A stretch of DNA of 64,000 nucleotides, from assembly GCF_900232865.1 (NCBI RefSeq), contig NZ_OCTS01000001.1, positions 1 to 64,000 on the forward strand, in the 5' to 3' direction. The notes under the pieces were generated by a model. It did no database searches. It saw only the letters and a program-made list of their open reading frames with translations, and had not been told where the DNA came from. The stretch comes from Corynebacterium dentalis (lineage in GTDB: Bacteria > Actinomycetota > Actinomycetes > Mycobacteriales > Mycobacteriaceae). The position numbers and the translations under genes were made by a program. Below, in pieces: positions 45,596 through 54,589 of the stretch; position 1 is the first letter of the stretch; every line of letters begins with the position of its first letter.

Positions 45596-47383
45596 ATGGC
45601 GTTCACAAGCGTTGTGCGTTCCCTATTTAATTCCAACGACACCGCGGGTGAGGTGGTGGAAGACCGCCGACGTGATGCGGTGATCGTGGGTGGCGGATCC
45701 GCCGGATCTGTGATGGCCAATCGATTGAGTGAGGATCCAGATCAGTCCGTGATGGTTCTGGAAGCTGGCCGCATGGATTCCATCTGGGATCTCTACATTC
45801 ACATGCCGTCTGGGTTCTCTTTCCCCATCGGCAATAAGCACTACGACTGGATGTACGAGACCGAACCAGAGCCAGAGATGAACGGACGGCGCGTACCTCA
45901 TGCGCGTGGCAAGGTTTTGGGTGGCTCCGGTTCCATCAACGGCATGATTTTCCAGCGTGGCAACCCCATGGATTACGAAAAGTGGGGCCAGCTTCCCGGC
46001 ATGAGCAACTGGGATTATGCACACTGCCTGCCGTACTTCAACAAGATGGAAACCGCTAAGGGTGCAGATCCACAGGATCCTCGCCGCGGTCATGACGGCC
46101 CTCTGTACTTGAGCCGCGGACCGGCCACCACTCCCCTGTTCCAAGCGCTATTTAAGTCTGTGCAGCAAGCCGGCTACCACCTGACCAACGATGTCAATGG
46201 CTACCGCCAGGAGGGGTTCGCTCCATTCGACCGCAACATTAAGCACGGCTCTCGAGCCTCCTCTGCGCGTTCCTACCTGCACCCCGTTAAGGATCGGAAG
46301 AACCTCGATATCCGTACCAGGGCATTCACCACCCGCGTTCTGTTCGAGGGAACCAAGGCGGTTGGCGTCGAATACGAATGGAAGGGCAAGACCCACCGCG
46401 TGTTCGCAGACAAGGTAATCCTCTGCGGCGGCGCCATCAACACTCCGCAGTTGCTGCAGCTGTCCGGCGTGGGTCCACGTGAGTTGCTGGAAGACCACGA
46501 CATCGACGTGGTCAAGGACCTGCCAGGCGTGGGCGAGAACCTGCAGGATCACCTCGAGGTCTACATCCAGTACGAAGTGGATACCGAGTACTCCTCCCAG
46601 CCTTTCCTGCACAAGTGGCGCTGGCCGCTGATGGGCCTGCAGTGGCTGCTCACCAAGAAGGGGCCGGTGGCCACCTCGCACTTCGAGGCGGGCGGCTTCG
46701 TTCGTTCCAATGACGACGAGGACTACCCCAACCTGATGTTCCACTTCCTGCCCATGGCCGTGCGCTACGATGGCACCCCAGCCAAGGTCAAGCACGGCTT
46801 CCAGTGGCACGTGGGACCAATGTTCTCGGACACCAAGGGCTGGGTACGCATCCAGTCCAAGGATCCGCACGTCAAGCCAAAGATGCTGTTTAACTACCTC
46901 CGTACGGAGCAGGACCGCCGCGAGTGGGTGGAGGCCGTACACAAGGCGCGCGAATTGATGGCCACCGATGCGATGGCTGAGCACGGCACCAAGGAGTTCT
47001 CCCCAGGACCCGCCGTCCAGTCCGACGAAGAGATCTTGGAGTGGGTGCGCAACGATGGCGAAACCGCTCTGCACCCTTCCTGCACGGCGAAGATGGGCCC
47101 GGCAGAAGACGAGATGGCCGTGGTGGATCCTGAATCCATGCAAGTCCACGGCACTGAGGGCCTGTACGTGGTTGACGCGTCAGTCATGCCGATCATCACC
47201 AACGGCAACATCTACGCGCCCACGATGATGCTGGCGGAGAAGGCCGCGGACCTGATTCGTGGCAAGCAGCCACTGGAGCCAAATAACGCCCCCTTCTACC
47301 AGGCGAAGAAGGATATGCCACTGTACGCCGAAGGCGAAGCAGTGCGCGATCACAGGCACGCCATCCCTGGTGCGGATCACTAG
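45596..47383 (+). CDS. betA: Choline dehydrogenase (GMC oxidoreductase)
   Basis: BetA is the FAD-dependent enzyme that oxidises choline to betaine aldehyde. The 595-residue protein has the N-terminal ADP-binding motif GGGSAGS (32-38), the GMC signature [13 protein letters not shown] (about 103-115) and the catalytic His493 in [10 protein letters not shown]. An unusual 27-residue N-terminal leader precedes the FAD motif. The start ATG 45596 follows GAGAGG; the frame is open to 45524. A motif copy at 46360 codes for AVGVEYE. Confidence 0.92.
   Translation: MAFTSVVRSLFNSNDTAGEVVEDRRRDAVIVGGGSAGSVMANRLSEDPDQSVMVLEAGRMDSIWDLYIHMPSGFSFPIGNKHYDWMYETEPEPEMNGRRVPHARGKVLGGSGSINGMIFQRGNPMDYEKWGQLPGMSNWDYAHCLPYFNKMETAKGADPQDPRRGHDGPLYLSRGPATTPLFQALFKSVQQAGYHLTNDVNGYRQEGFAPFDRNIKHGSRASSARSYLHPVKDRKNLDIRTRAFTTRVLFEGTKAVGVEYEWKGKTHRVFADKVILCGGAINTPQLLQLSGVGPRELLEDHDIDVVKDLPGVGENLQDHLEVYIQYEVDTEYSSQPFLHKWRWPLMGLQWLLTKKGPVATSHFEAGGFVRSNDDEDYPNLMFHFLPMAVRYDGTPAKVKHGFQWHVGPMFSDTKGWVRIQSKDPHVKPKMLFNYLRTEQDRREWVEAVHKARELMATDAMAEHGTKEFSPGPAVQSDEEILEWVRNDGETALHPSCTAKMGPAEDEMAVVDPESMQVHGTEGLYVVDASVMPIITNGNIYAPTMMLAEKAADLIRGKQPLEPNNAPFYQAKKDMPLYAEGEAVRDHRHAIPGADH
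46360..46379 (-). repeat. Dispersed CGACGCCAA motif, in betA
   Basis: On the minus strand ATTCGTATTCGACGCCAACC: exact nine-base core, weaker T-tract. Antisense to betA. Confidence 0.45.
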
Positions 47384-47394
47384 ATTTGAAGCGT

Positions 47395-47418
47395 TAGGTT
47401 CGGATCAGACCGAACCTA
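47395..47418. terminator. Hairpin between convergent betA and trmD
   Basis: TAGGTTCGG, loop ATCAGA, CCGAACCTA: a perfect nine-base stem between the two converging genes. T-tracts are weak on both sides. Confidence 0.5.
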
Positions 47419-47440
47419 GCCCTCTGGGAACCTAGCCCTC
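47413..47440. repeat. Short tandem duplication at the trmD stop codon
   Basis: AACCTAGCCCTC occurs at 47413-47424 and 47429-47440; the second copy holds the trmD stop codon (TAG on the minus strand). It looks like a 16-base slippage duplication. Confidence 0.5.
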
Positions 47441-48298
47441 CGGCGAGCAGCCTGCTTCTAGGGCTTGCTCGTCGCGGGGGCTGAGTTCCCCGGCGGCTCG
47501 CAGCTGTTCCAGCAGCTCGGGCCGCCTTTGTGCTGTGCGTAGCAGTGCCTGATCCCGGCGCCACCGGTCCACCTTTTTGTGGTTGCCGCTCAGCAGCACC
47601 GACGGCACCTCGTGCTCGCGCCACAGACGAGGCTTGGTGTAGCTGGGGCCTTCCAGCAGCCCATCTTGGAAGCTATCTTCCTGGTGGCTGGCTTGATTTC
47701 CCAGCACACCGGGGATGAGCCGGACCACGGCCTCGGCCATGACCAGCACCGCAACCTCCCCGCCGATGAGCACGTAATCGCCGATGGATACTTCCTCCAC
47801 CCGGTAGGTCCGCGCCGCTTCGTCCACCACACGCTGATCGATGCCCTCGTATCGGCCGCACGCGAACACCAGGTGGTCCTCCTGCGACCATCGTTCGGCC
47901 ATGTCTTGGGTGAACGGAATGCCCGCCGGGGTGGGCACGATCAACAGTGGGGTCTTGTTATTTTCGACGCCAGGTCGCTCATCCTTGGCGTCGGAAACGA
48001 TAGACGAGGAAGCCGACGGACGGTGCGGGACCGAGGAGGTCAGATCCGTGGACTGGGCCACTACACCAGTGCCGGCGGCAACGTCGTCCAACGCTGGGCC
48101 CCAAACCTCTGGCTTCATGACCATGCCGGGGCCGCCACCGTAGGGAGAATCATCCACGGCTTGGTGAACGCCCTTGGTCCAGGAACGGAGATTATGCACT
48201 CCGACCTGCAAGATTCCGGACTCGATGGCTTTACCCAGCAGCGCGTGCCGAAGTGGCTCGAGGTACTCAGGGAAGATGGTGATGACGTCTAGGCGCAC
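47432..48298 (-). CDS. trmD: tRNA (guanine-37-N1)-methyltransferase with extra loop
   Basis: TrmD methylates G37 of tRNAs and prevents frameshifting. The 288-residue protein has the DDSPYGGGPGMVM segment (49-61), the trefoil-knot SAM site (HLVFACGRYEGIDQRV, about 139-154) and the IGDYVLIGGE strand. Compared with mycobacterial TrmD, a Ser/Thr/Asp-rich loop of about 38 residues (about 78-115) is inserted between ALDDV and LLIVPTPAG. This loop is encoded by DNA containing two opposed copies of the dispersed motif. The rimM stop lies 17 bases upstream, so both are cotranscribed. Confidence 0.92.
   Translation of the reverse strand: MRLDVITIFPEYLEPLRHALLGKAIESGILQVGVHNLRSWTKGVHQAVDDSPYGGGPGMVMKPEVWGPALDDVAAGTGVVAQSTDLTSSVPHRPSASSSIVSDAKDERPGVENNKTPLLIVPTPAGIPFTQDMAERWSQEDHLVFACGRYEGIDQRVVDEAARTYRVEEVSIGDYVLIGGEVAVLVMAEAVVRLIPGVLGNQASHQEDSFQDGLLEGPSYTKPRLWREHEVPSVLLSGNHKKVDRWRRDQALLRTAQRRPELLEQLRAAGELSPRDEQALEAGCSPEG
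47955..47974 (+). repeat. Dispersed CGACGCCA motif, TrmD loop, copy A
   Basis: TTGTTATTTTCGACGCCAGG, facing copy B across eight bases; antisense to trmD, read as PGVENNK (109-115). Confidence 0.7.
47983..48001 (-). repeat. Dispersed CGACGCCAA motif, TrmD loop, copy B
   Basis: On the minus strand ATCGTTTCCGACGCCAAGG, read as IVSDAK (100-105). With copy A it forms an inverted repeat able to fold into a hairpin with arms of 12 to 14 bases. Confidence 0.7.
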
Positions 48299-48315
48299 GG
48301 CTCTTAGCGTTCCTC

Positions 48316-48882
48316 TCAGAGATCCAACAGGCCCTCGGGCGGGGTGATGACCAGGGCTTCGTTGTCCAGATCCACGATGGGAACAATGGCGGTGCGGAAA
48401 GGAATCAGCACGATCTTGCCGGGCTTAGCATCGAGCGCGACCTCCAGCAGCGTGCCCGCTGGGCCGTGCGTCACACCGGTGACTTCGCCGATGTCCTCGG
48501 GTTCTGGCTCGGCACCTTCGTAGGCGCGAGCGTGAGCAGTTTCTTCGTCCACGGCGCCCACGTTGAGCACGCGCAGGCCTTCCAGCTCGTGGTCGTAGTA
48601 TCCCTCTTCATCCTCGTCAAAGATGGGATCGGCGAAAAAGCGCAGGCCACGCAGGCTCTCAGCGGCCGTGCGGTCGGTGATCTCTTCTGTGGTCAGCAGC
48701 AGGCGGCCTTGGTGCGGACGCGTGGAGCGGATAGTCAGCTCCATATCGCGTCCTGCTTGCCGGCCCTGCAAAACGGTGCCCTGCGCGAACCGCAGCTCGG
48801 GCTGGTCAGTGGTGACATCCACCACGAGTTCCCCACGCACGCCGTGGGGTTTGATAACGCGTCCGATCTGCAGTTCAACCAT
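48316..48882 (-). CDS. rimM: Ribosome maturation factor RimM
   Basis: RimM binds S19 and helps mature the 30S head. The 188-residue protein has the N-terminal RimM barrel starting with LQIGRVIKPHGVRGELVV and the C-terminal PRC domain with LEGLRVLN and PFR. An acidic stretch lies between the two. TACACT lies seven bases before ATG 48882, so the rimM-trmD unit probably has its own leaderless promoter despite the upstream gdhA. Confidence 0.95.
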   Translation of the reverse strand: MVELQIGRVIKPHGVRGELVVDVTTDQPELRFAQGTVLQGRQAGRDMELTIRSTRPHQGRLLLTTEEITDRTAAESLRGLRFFADPIFDEDEEGYYDHELEGLRVLNVGAVDEETAHARAYEGAEPEPEDIGEVTGVTHGPAGTLLEVALDAKPGKIVLIPFRTAIVPIVDLDNEALVITPPEGLLDL

Positions 48883-48889
48883 GCTGGTC

Positions 48890-48895
48890 AGTGTA
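48890..48895 (-). promoter_or_regulatory. -10 box of rimM-trmD
   Basis: TACACT, seven bases, then ATG at 48882. Confidence 0.45.
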
Positions 48896-48977
48896 ATTCA
48901 CAGGGGGTGGCAGATCATACTGACGGGGCAGATAAGCCGAAGGCCTGGTAGGACAGTGACAACGAATACAGATCCGG

Positions 48978-50348
<1,371 letters not shown>

Positions 50349-50350
50349 TC

Positions 50351-50356
50351 ATCATA
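50351..50356 (-). promoter_or_regulatory. -10 box of gdhA
   Basis: TATGAT lies 29 bases before the GTG start, leaving a short leader with a GGAGG ribosome binding site. The -35 is poor. Confidence 0.5.
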
Positions 50357-50440
50357 AATTCCTCGTGCCTTCCCAACTGTAGTGAGGTGCGAGACAACCA
50401 ACTACCACCGAGGGGTGATTGCAGGGTTAGTTGCGCATAC

Positions 50441-50470
50441 AAAAAACCGACCCGAAGGTCGGTCTTTTTC
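50441..50470. terminator. Bidirectional terminator after rpsP
   Basis: ACCGACC, loop CGAA, GGTCGGT, between A5 and T5. It ends rpsP and isolates gdhA, which therefore relies on its own promoter. Confidence 0.9.
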
Positions 50471-50522
50471 ACTTTTTATACCCGGTTATCCCAAGCCTAG
50501 CGAGAAGAATCGCAGCGCGAAA

Positions 50523-51044
50523 TTACTCTGCGGACTCTTCAGAAGCAGCTTCCTCAGCTGGTGCTTCCTCAGATGCGGCCTCTTCAGCTGCTTCCTTTTC
50601 TGCAGCCTCTTCAGCAGCGGCAACCTCAGCAGCAGCCTTAGCCTCTGCCTCTTCCTTTGCCTTGCGCTTCTTCTCGGTGATGGCCTCTGCGGTTGGTCCG
50701 TCAGCAGCCTCGGAGAGAGCCTCGTTGAACAGGTCCAGCTTGGACTTCTTCTCTGGCTGTGGCTTCAGGGTGCCCTCGGCGCCCTCGAGTCCCTTGAACT
50801 TCTGCCAGTCGCCGGTCACCTTGAGCAGTGCGAGCACTGGCTCGGTTGGCTGTGCGCCCACGCCCAACCAGTACTGTGCACGCTCGGAATCGATGCGGAT
50901 CACAGATGGGTTGTAGGTTGGCTGGTAGATACCGAGGTTCTCAATAACCTTGCCGGAACGACGGGTGCGGGCGTCTGCGACGACCACGCGGTATTCAGGG
51001 GTACGGATCTTACCCAAGCGCTGCAGCTTAATCTTTACGGCCAT
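50523..51044 (-). CDS. rpsP: 30S ribosomal protein S16 with long acidic tail
   Basis: The first 100 residues are a normal S16 ([21 protein letters not shown] opening and [17 protein letters not shown]). The remaining 70 residues are a Lys-rich stretch followed by an almost pure Ala/Glu tail. Most bacterial S16 are 80-90 residues; actinobacterial ones are often extended. The ATG 51044 has GGAG seven bases before. A CCGAC/GTCGG hairpin lies in the leader (about 51137-51163). Confidence 0.94.
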   Translation of the reverse strand: MAVKIKLQRLGKIRTPEYRVVVADARTRRSGKVIENLGIYQPTYNPSVIRIDSERAQYWLGVGAQPTEPVLALLKVTGDWQKFKGLEGAEGTLKPQPEKKSKLDLFNEALSEAADGPTAEAITEKKRKAKEEAEAKAAAEVAAAEEAAEKEAAEEAASEEAPAEEAASEESAE

Positions 51045-51242
51045 GATGGCTCCTTATTTGGTCACGGGGCAGTTCAGTCACCTTATGCCGGATGCAAAAG
51101 GCCGGTTCAACCCTTGATGTTTTAGCTGCGGGTGACCACCGGCCGACCGGAGTCGGTGTCGGTGTAACGCAGCAACCTTGCACATTTTAGTTGATGGGGT
51201 TCGTTTCACCAAAACCCTTCGCGTCGTTGTACGTTTCATCGT

Positions 51243-51248
51243 TACAGT
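51243..51248 (+). promoter_or_regulatory. -10 box of selO
   Basis: TACAGT, seven bases, then the ATG at 51256; no ribosome binding site. Confidence 0.45.
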
Positions 51249-51255
51249 GGCGAGC

Positions 51256-52821
51256 ATGTTGTCCTCCTCCCCTCGCCTCACCTCCCGTTTCGCCAACAGT
51301 CTGCCCGCCATGTGTGCGCCGTGGTCCCCCGTTCCTTTTTCCGACGCCAACCTTCTCCTCCTCAACGAACCCCTGTCTCGCGAGCTGGGTATTGATCCAG
51401 GGTGGCTGCGCACGGAAAATGGCTTGCGGTTTTTACTGGGAGAAGAGCTTCCGGAGGATGCCTTTCCGGTTTCCCAGGCGTATGCCGGCCATCAGTTTGG
51501 CCAGTTCAATCCACTATTGGGCGATGGTCGCGCGGCCCTACTCGGCGAACTCGAAGTGACTTCTGGAGGTTCACCCGAGACTGCCGCACCGCGCGATATT
51601 CATCTAAAGGGCAGCGGACGCACACCGTACTCCCGGGGTGGTTCAGACGGCCGTGCAGCGGCGGGCCCGATGCTGCGGGAGTTCCTCATCAGCGAAGCGA
51701 TGCACGCGATGGGCATCCCCACCACCCGCTCTTTGGCTGTGATCCTCACTGGCGAGTCCGTTCAACGAAACGTTCCTGAGCCAGGGGCAGTACTGGTACG
51801 CGTAGCTAGCTCTCACTTGAGGGTCGGCAGTTTTCAATACGCCCGGATGATGCAGCAGCGCTCTCCGGAGCTCCTCCAGGAACTCGCAGATTTCGCGCTG
51901 GAACGCCACCACGCAACCGACAGCGACACGCCTTTGGATGATAGCGACTACCTGGGGTTGCTTCGAGAAGTTTGCGCTAAGCAGGCGCGGCTCGTGGCGC
52001 GGTGGATGCACGTGGGGTTTGTCCATGGGGTGATGAACACGGACAATATCACCATCTCCGGTGAGACGATTGACTACGGTCCCTGTGCCTTCCTCGATTC
52101 ATTCAATCCCCACACTTGGTTTAGCTCTATTGACCAGCAAGGGCGCTACGCATTCGGACGCCAACCAGCCATCATGCTGTGGGATCTGGAACGTCTCGCG
52201 GAATCTCTGCTTCCTGTGATTGAGGAGCAGTTGGATACTGATACCGAGGGGGCAGTCGCCGCAGCCACGGAGGTCTTGCAGGAATTCCCGTCGATGTATC
52301 GCAATGCGTTTACGCGGACGATGGTGCCCGCGTTAGGATTCACGACGGCAGGTTCCGATTCCCCTAGCTCGGAACAGCGTGCCCTGTGCGACGAGTTTGT
52401 GGAGTGGCTCAACGGGGCACAACCCGATCAGCTTTCAGTCCTGCGGAGCCTCGCCACGCTGGCAGAGTCAACGAACCTCACCGTGTCAGCTAGTGCGAGC
52501 GGCGATGAGGAAGCTTCCGCACTACCACCCGCAGAGTGGCTGCATCGCTGGCACGAGCTCAATCCCGATGCCGCGTTGATGAGGCACACCAATCCCGTGC
52601 GCATTCCCCGCAATCACCTGGTGGAGGAAGCACTCCAAGCTGCTTCATATGGAGACTTCGAAGCCTTTGAAGAACTACTTGCGGCCGTGACTGATCCTTT
52701 CGACAGCACCGGAAGCGAAGAGTCTGGCGTCGAAAAGAAAAACAACAGGGTGCACGACGAAAAGTTCGCACACCCTGCTCCGGAAGGCTTCGGACCCTAC
52801 ACCACATTCTGCGGCACGTAA
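51256..52821 (+). CDS. selO: SelO-family AMPylating pseudokinase (UPF0061)
   Basis: SelO proteins transfer AMP to other proteins and act in redox stress. The 521-residue protein has the family landmarks SQAYAGHQFGQF, DIHLKGSGRTPYSRGGDGR-type loop (here with SDGR), FVHGVMNTDN with the catalytic Asn/Asp and DYGPCAFLD. It ends in FCGT, Cys being the position that is selenocysteine in eukaryotic homologs. The ATG 51256 begins the family-like part. Both ends carry a dispersed motif copy, and the last 100 bases also contain the ffh terminator. Confidence 0.9.
   Translation: MLSSSPRLTSRFANSLPAMCAPWSPVPFSDANLLLLNEPLSRELGIDPGWLRTENGLRFLLGEELPEDAFPVSQAYAGHQFGQFNPLLGDGRAALLGELEVTSGGSPETAAPRDIHLKGSGRTPYSRGGSDGRAAAGPMLREFLISEAMHAMGIPTTRSLAVILTGESVQRNVPEPGAVLVRVASSHLRVGSFQYARMMQQRSPELLQELADFALERHHATDSDTPLDDSDYLGLLREVCAKQARLVARWMHVGFVHGVMNTDNITISGETIDYGPCAFLDSFNPHTWFSSIDQQGRYAFGRQPAIMLWDLERLAESLLPVIEEQLDTDTEGAVAAATEVLQEFPSMYRNAFTRTMVPALGFTTAGSDSPSSEQRALCDEFVEWLNGAQPDQLSVLRSLATLAESTNLTVSASASGDEEASALPPAEWLHRWHELNPDAALMRHTNPVRIPRNHLVEEALQAASYGDFEAFEELLAAVTDPFDSTGSEESGVEKKNNRVHDEKFAHPAPEGFGPYTTFCGT
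51332..51351 (+). repeat. Dispersed CGACGCCAA motif, 5' part of selO
   Basis: TTCCTTTTTCCGACGCCAAC: the closest match to the consensus, read as PFSDAN. Confidence 0.75.
52724..52743 (-). repeat. Dispersed CGACGCCA motif, 3' part of selO and tail of ffh terminator
   Basis: On the minus strand GTTTTTCTTTTCGACGCCAG. It lies in a non-conserved part of SelO (SGVEKKNN) and follows the ffh terminator hairpin. Confidence 0.7.
52729..52777 (-). terminator. Intrinsic terminator of ffh inside the selO coding end
   Basis: CAGGGTG and CACCCTG arms (52746-52777) with an inner CGAA/TTCG stem are followed on the minus strand by TTGTTTTTCTTTTCG. It is 54 bases past the ffh stop, within the last codons of convergent selO. 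Confidence 0.8.
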
Positions 52822-52830
52822 GGACCCCAG

Positions 52831-54429
52831 CTACCTGCCCTTTTTGCCGAAGCCCATCTTAGATAGATCGATGTTCTCGAATCCAGGGGGCATCTGCTCC
52901 TGCATCTTCTGCAGCTCGGCCATGTCCGGCATTCCGCCACCACCGGGCATCCCGGGCATTCCCGGCATGCCGCCCATTCCCGGAGGCATCTTCGGCTGAG
53001 TTGGGCCACGACGCTTAGCGTTCTTGCCCTTCTTACCTTTCTTGCCCTTGCGGTGGTTCTTCTGCTTCTTCGTCGCCGAGCCACCGCCCATGCCGAACTG
53101 GCCGGCCATCTTGCCCATCATCTTCTTCGCCTCGAAGAAGCGCTCCACCAGCTGGTTGACGTCCGTTACTTCCACGCCGGAACCGTTAGCAATGCGCTTG
53201 CGCCGGGAAGCGTTGAGAATATTGGGATCTTGACGCTCGCCCGGAGTCATGCCCCGGATGATCGCCTGGATGCGGTCGAGCTGCTTTTCATCGACCATGT
53301 CCGCCATCTTGGACATCTGAGAACCGCCCGGCATCATCTTCAAGATGTTGCCCAACGGGCCCATGCGGCGAATCATCATCATCTGCTCAAGGAAGTCCTC
53401 CAGCGTCAACTCGCCAGAGGCCATGCGCATAGCGGAGGACTCCGCCTGGTCCTGATCAAAGACCTTTTCGGCCTGCTCAATCAGAGTGAGCATGTCGCCC
53501 ATGCCCAAGATGCGGTTGGCCATGCGATCAGGGTGGAAGACGTCGAAATCTTCCAGCTTCTCGCCAGTAGAGGCGAACATGATCGGCTTGCCGGTGACCT
53601 CACGGATGGACAGCGCGGCACCACCGCGGGCATCGCCGTCGAGCTTGGTGAGCACCACGCCGGTGAAGTCCACGCCGTCGCGGAAGGCCTCGGCGGTGGT
53701 CACCGCGTCCTGACCGATCATGGAATCGATGACGAACAGGACCTCGTCAGGCTGGACGGCATCGCGGATGTTGCGCGCCTGGGTCATGAGTTCTTCATCG
53801 ATACCCAATCGGCCCGCGGTATCGATGATCACGATGTCATGCTGAGAGCGCTTGGCTTCTTCGATACCGGACTGGGCGACCTGCACTGGGTCGCCGTGGC
53901 TGGTGCCCATCTGGTGCTCTAGCGAATCCATCGAGGTGCCAGGATCCGGAGCGAAGGTAGGAACACCTGCACGCTCACCGACGATCTGCAGCTGCTGCAC
54001 TGCACCAGGGCGCTGCAAGTCACAGGCCACCAGCATCGGAGTGTGGCCCTGCTCTGCCAAGTGCTTGGAGAGCTTTCCGGCCAGAGTGGTCTTACCCGCA
54101 CCCTGCAGACCTGCCAGCATGATGACGGTCGGCGGATTCTTCGCCAGGTTCAAGCGACGGGTTTCGCCACCGAGAATCTGGATGAGCTCCTCGTTGACGA
54201 TCTTGACGACCTGTTGGGCAGGGTTCAGAGCCTCGGAAACTTCAGAGCCCGCCGCACGTTCCTTGATGCGGCTAATGAAGCCACGGACAACAGTCAGGGA
54301 GACGTCAGCCTCCAGCAACGCCAAGCGGATCTCGCGGGCTGTGGCATTAATATCCTGCTCGGTTAACCGACCCTTGCTGCGGAGCCCTTGGAGGGCGCCG
54401 GAAAGGCGATCTGAAAGCGACTCAAACAC
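52831..54429 (-). CDS. ffh: Signal recognition particle GTPase Ffh (SRP54)
   Basis: Ffh binds signal sequences of nascent membrane proteins and docks on FtsY. The 532-residue protein has the N domain (1-90), the G domain with GLQGAGKTT (107-115), DTAGRL and TKLDG, and the Met-rich M domain (about 325-435) with MRRMGPL-type segments. The last 100 residues are a Lys-rich then Gly/Met/Pro-rich tail. The start is GTG 54429 with AGGAG eleven bases before. It ends nine bases from selO. Confidence 0.96.
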   Translation of the reverse strand: MFESLSDRLSGALQGLRSKGRLTEQDINATAREIRLALLEADVSLTVVRGFISRIKERAAGSEVSEALNPAQQVVKIVNEELIQILGGETRRLNLAKNPPTVIMLAGLQGAGKTTLAGKLSKHLAEQGHTPMLVACDLQRPGAVQQLQIVGERAGVPTFAPDPGTSMDSLEHQMGTSHGDPVQVAQSGIEEAKRSQHDIVIIDTAGRLGIDEELMTQARNIRDAVQPDEVLFVIDSMIGQDAVTTAEAFRDGVDFTGVVLTKLDGDARGGAALSIREVTGKPIMFASTGEKLEDFDVFHPDRMANRILGMGDMLTLIEQAEKVFDQDQAESSAMRMASGELTLEDFLEQMMMIRRMGPLGNILKMMPGGSQMSKMADMVDEKQLDRIQAIIRGMTPGERQDPNILNASRRKRIANGSGVEVTDVNQLVERFFEAKKMMGKMAGQFGMGGGSATKKQKNHRKGKKGKKGKNAKRRGPTQPKMPPGMGGMPGMPGMPGGGGMPDMAELQKMQEQMPPGFENIDLSKMGFGKKGR

Positions 54430-54525
54430 GCTGTGTCTGTCTCCTTCTTCGCGTCTCGTTCCTGCTCAAACAGGCACTTTGTGGTGCTCGGCGGGAATAT
54501 GGTCACCACCAGAGCCAATGTCTAA

Positions 54526-54546
54526 CTCCCCTACCTTACAGGGGAG
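54526..54546 (-). terminator. Hairpin after amtB
   Basis: CTCCCCT, loop, AGGGGAG, 44 bases past the amtB stop on the minus strand. No T-tract is seen, so it is a weak terminator candidate. Confidence 0.4.
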
Positions 54547-54589
54547 CTGAACAACCACTGCTTTCCAGCGCGGTATTTGGCGCACGCCG

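Noticed and set aside
52810..52821. Selenocysteine at the end of SelO
   Set aside because: The codon is a normal Cys codon (FCGT) and no UGA or SECIS-like element is seen.
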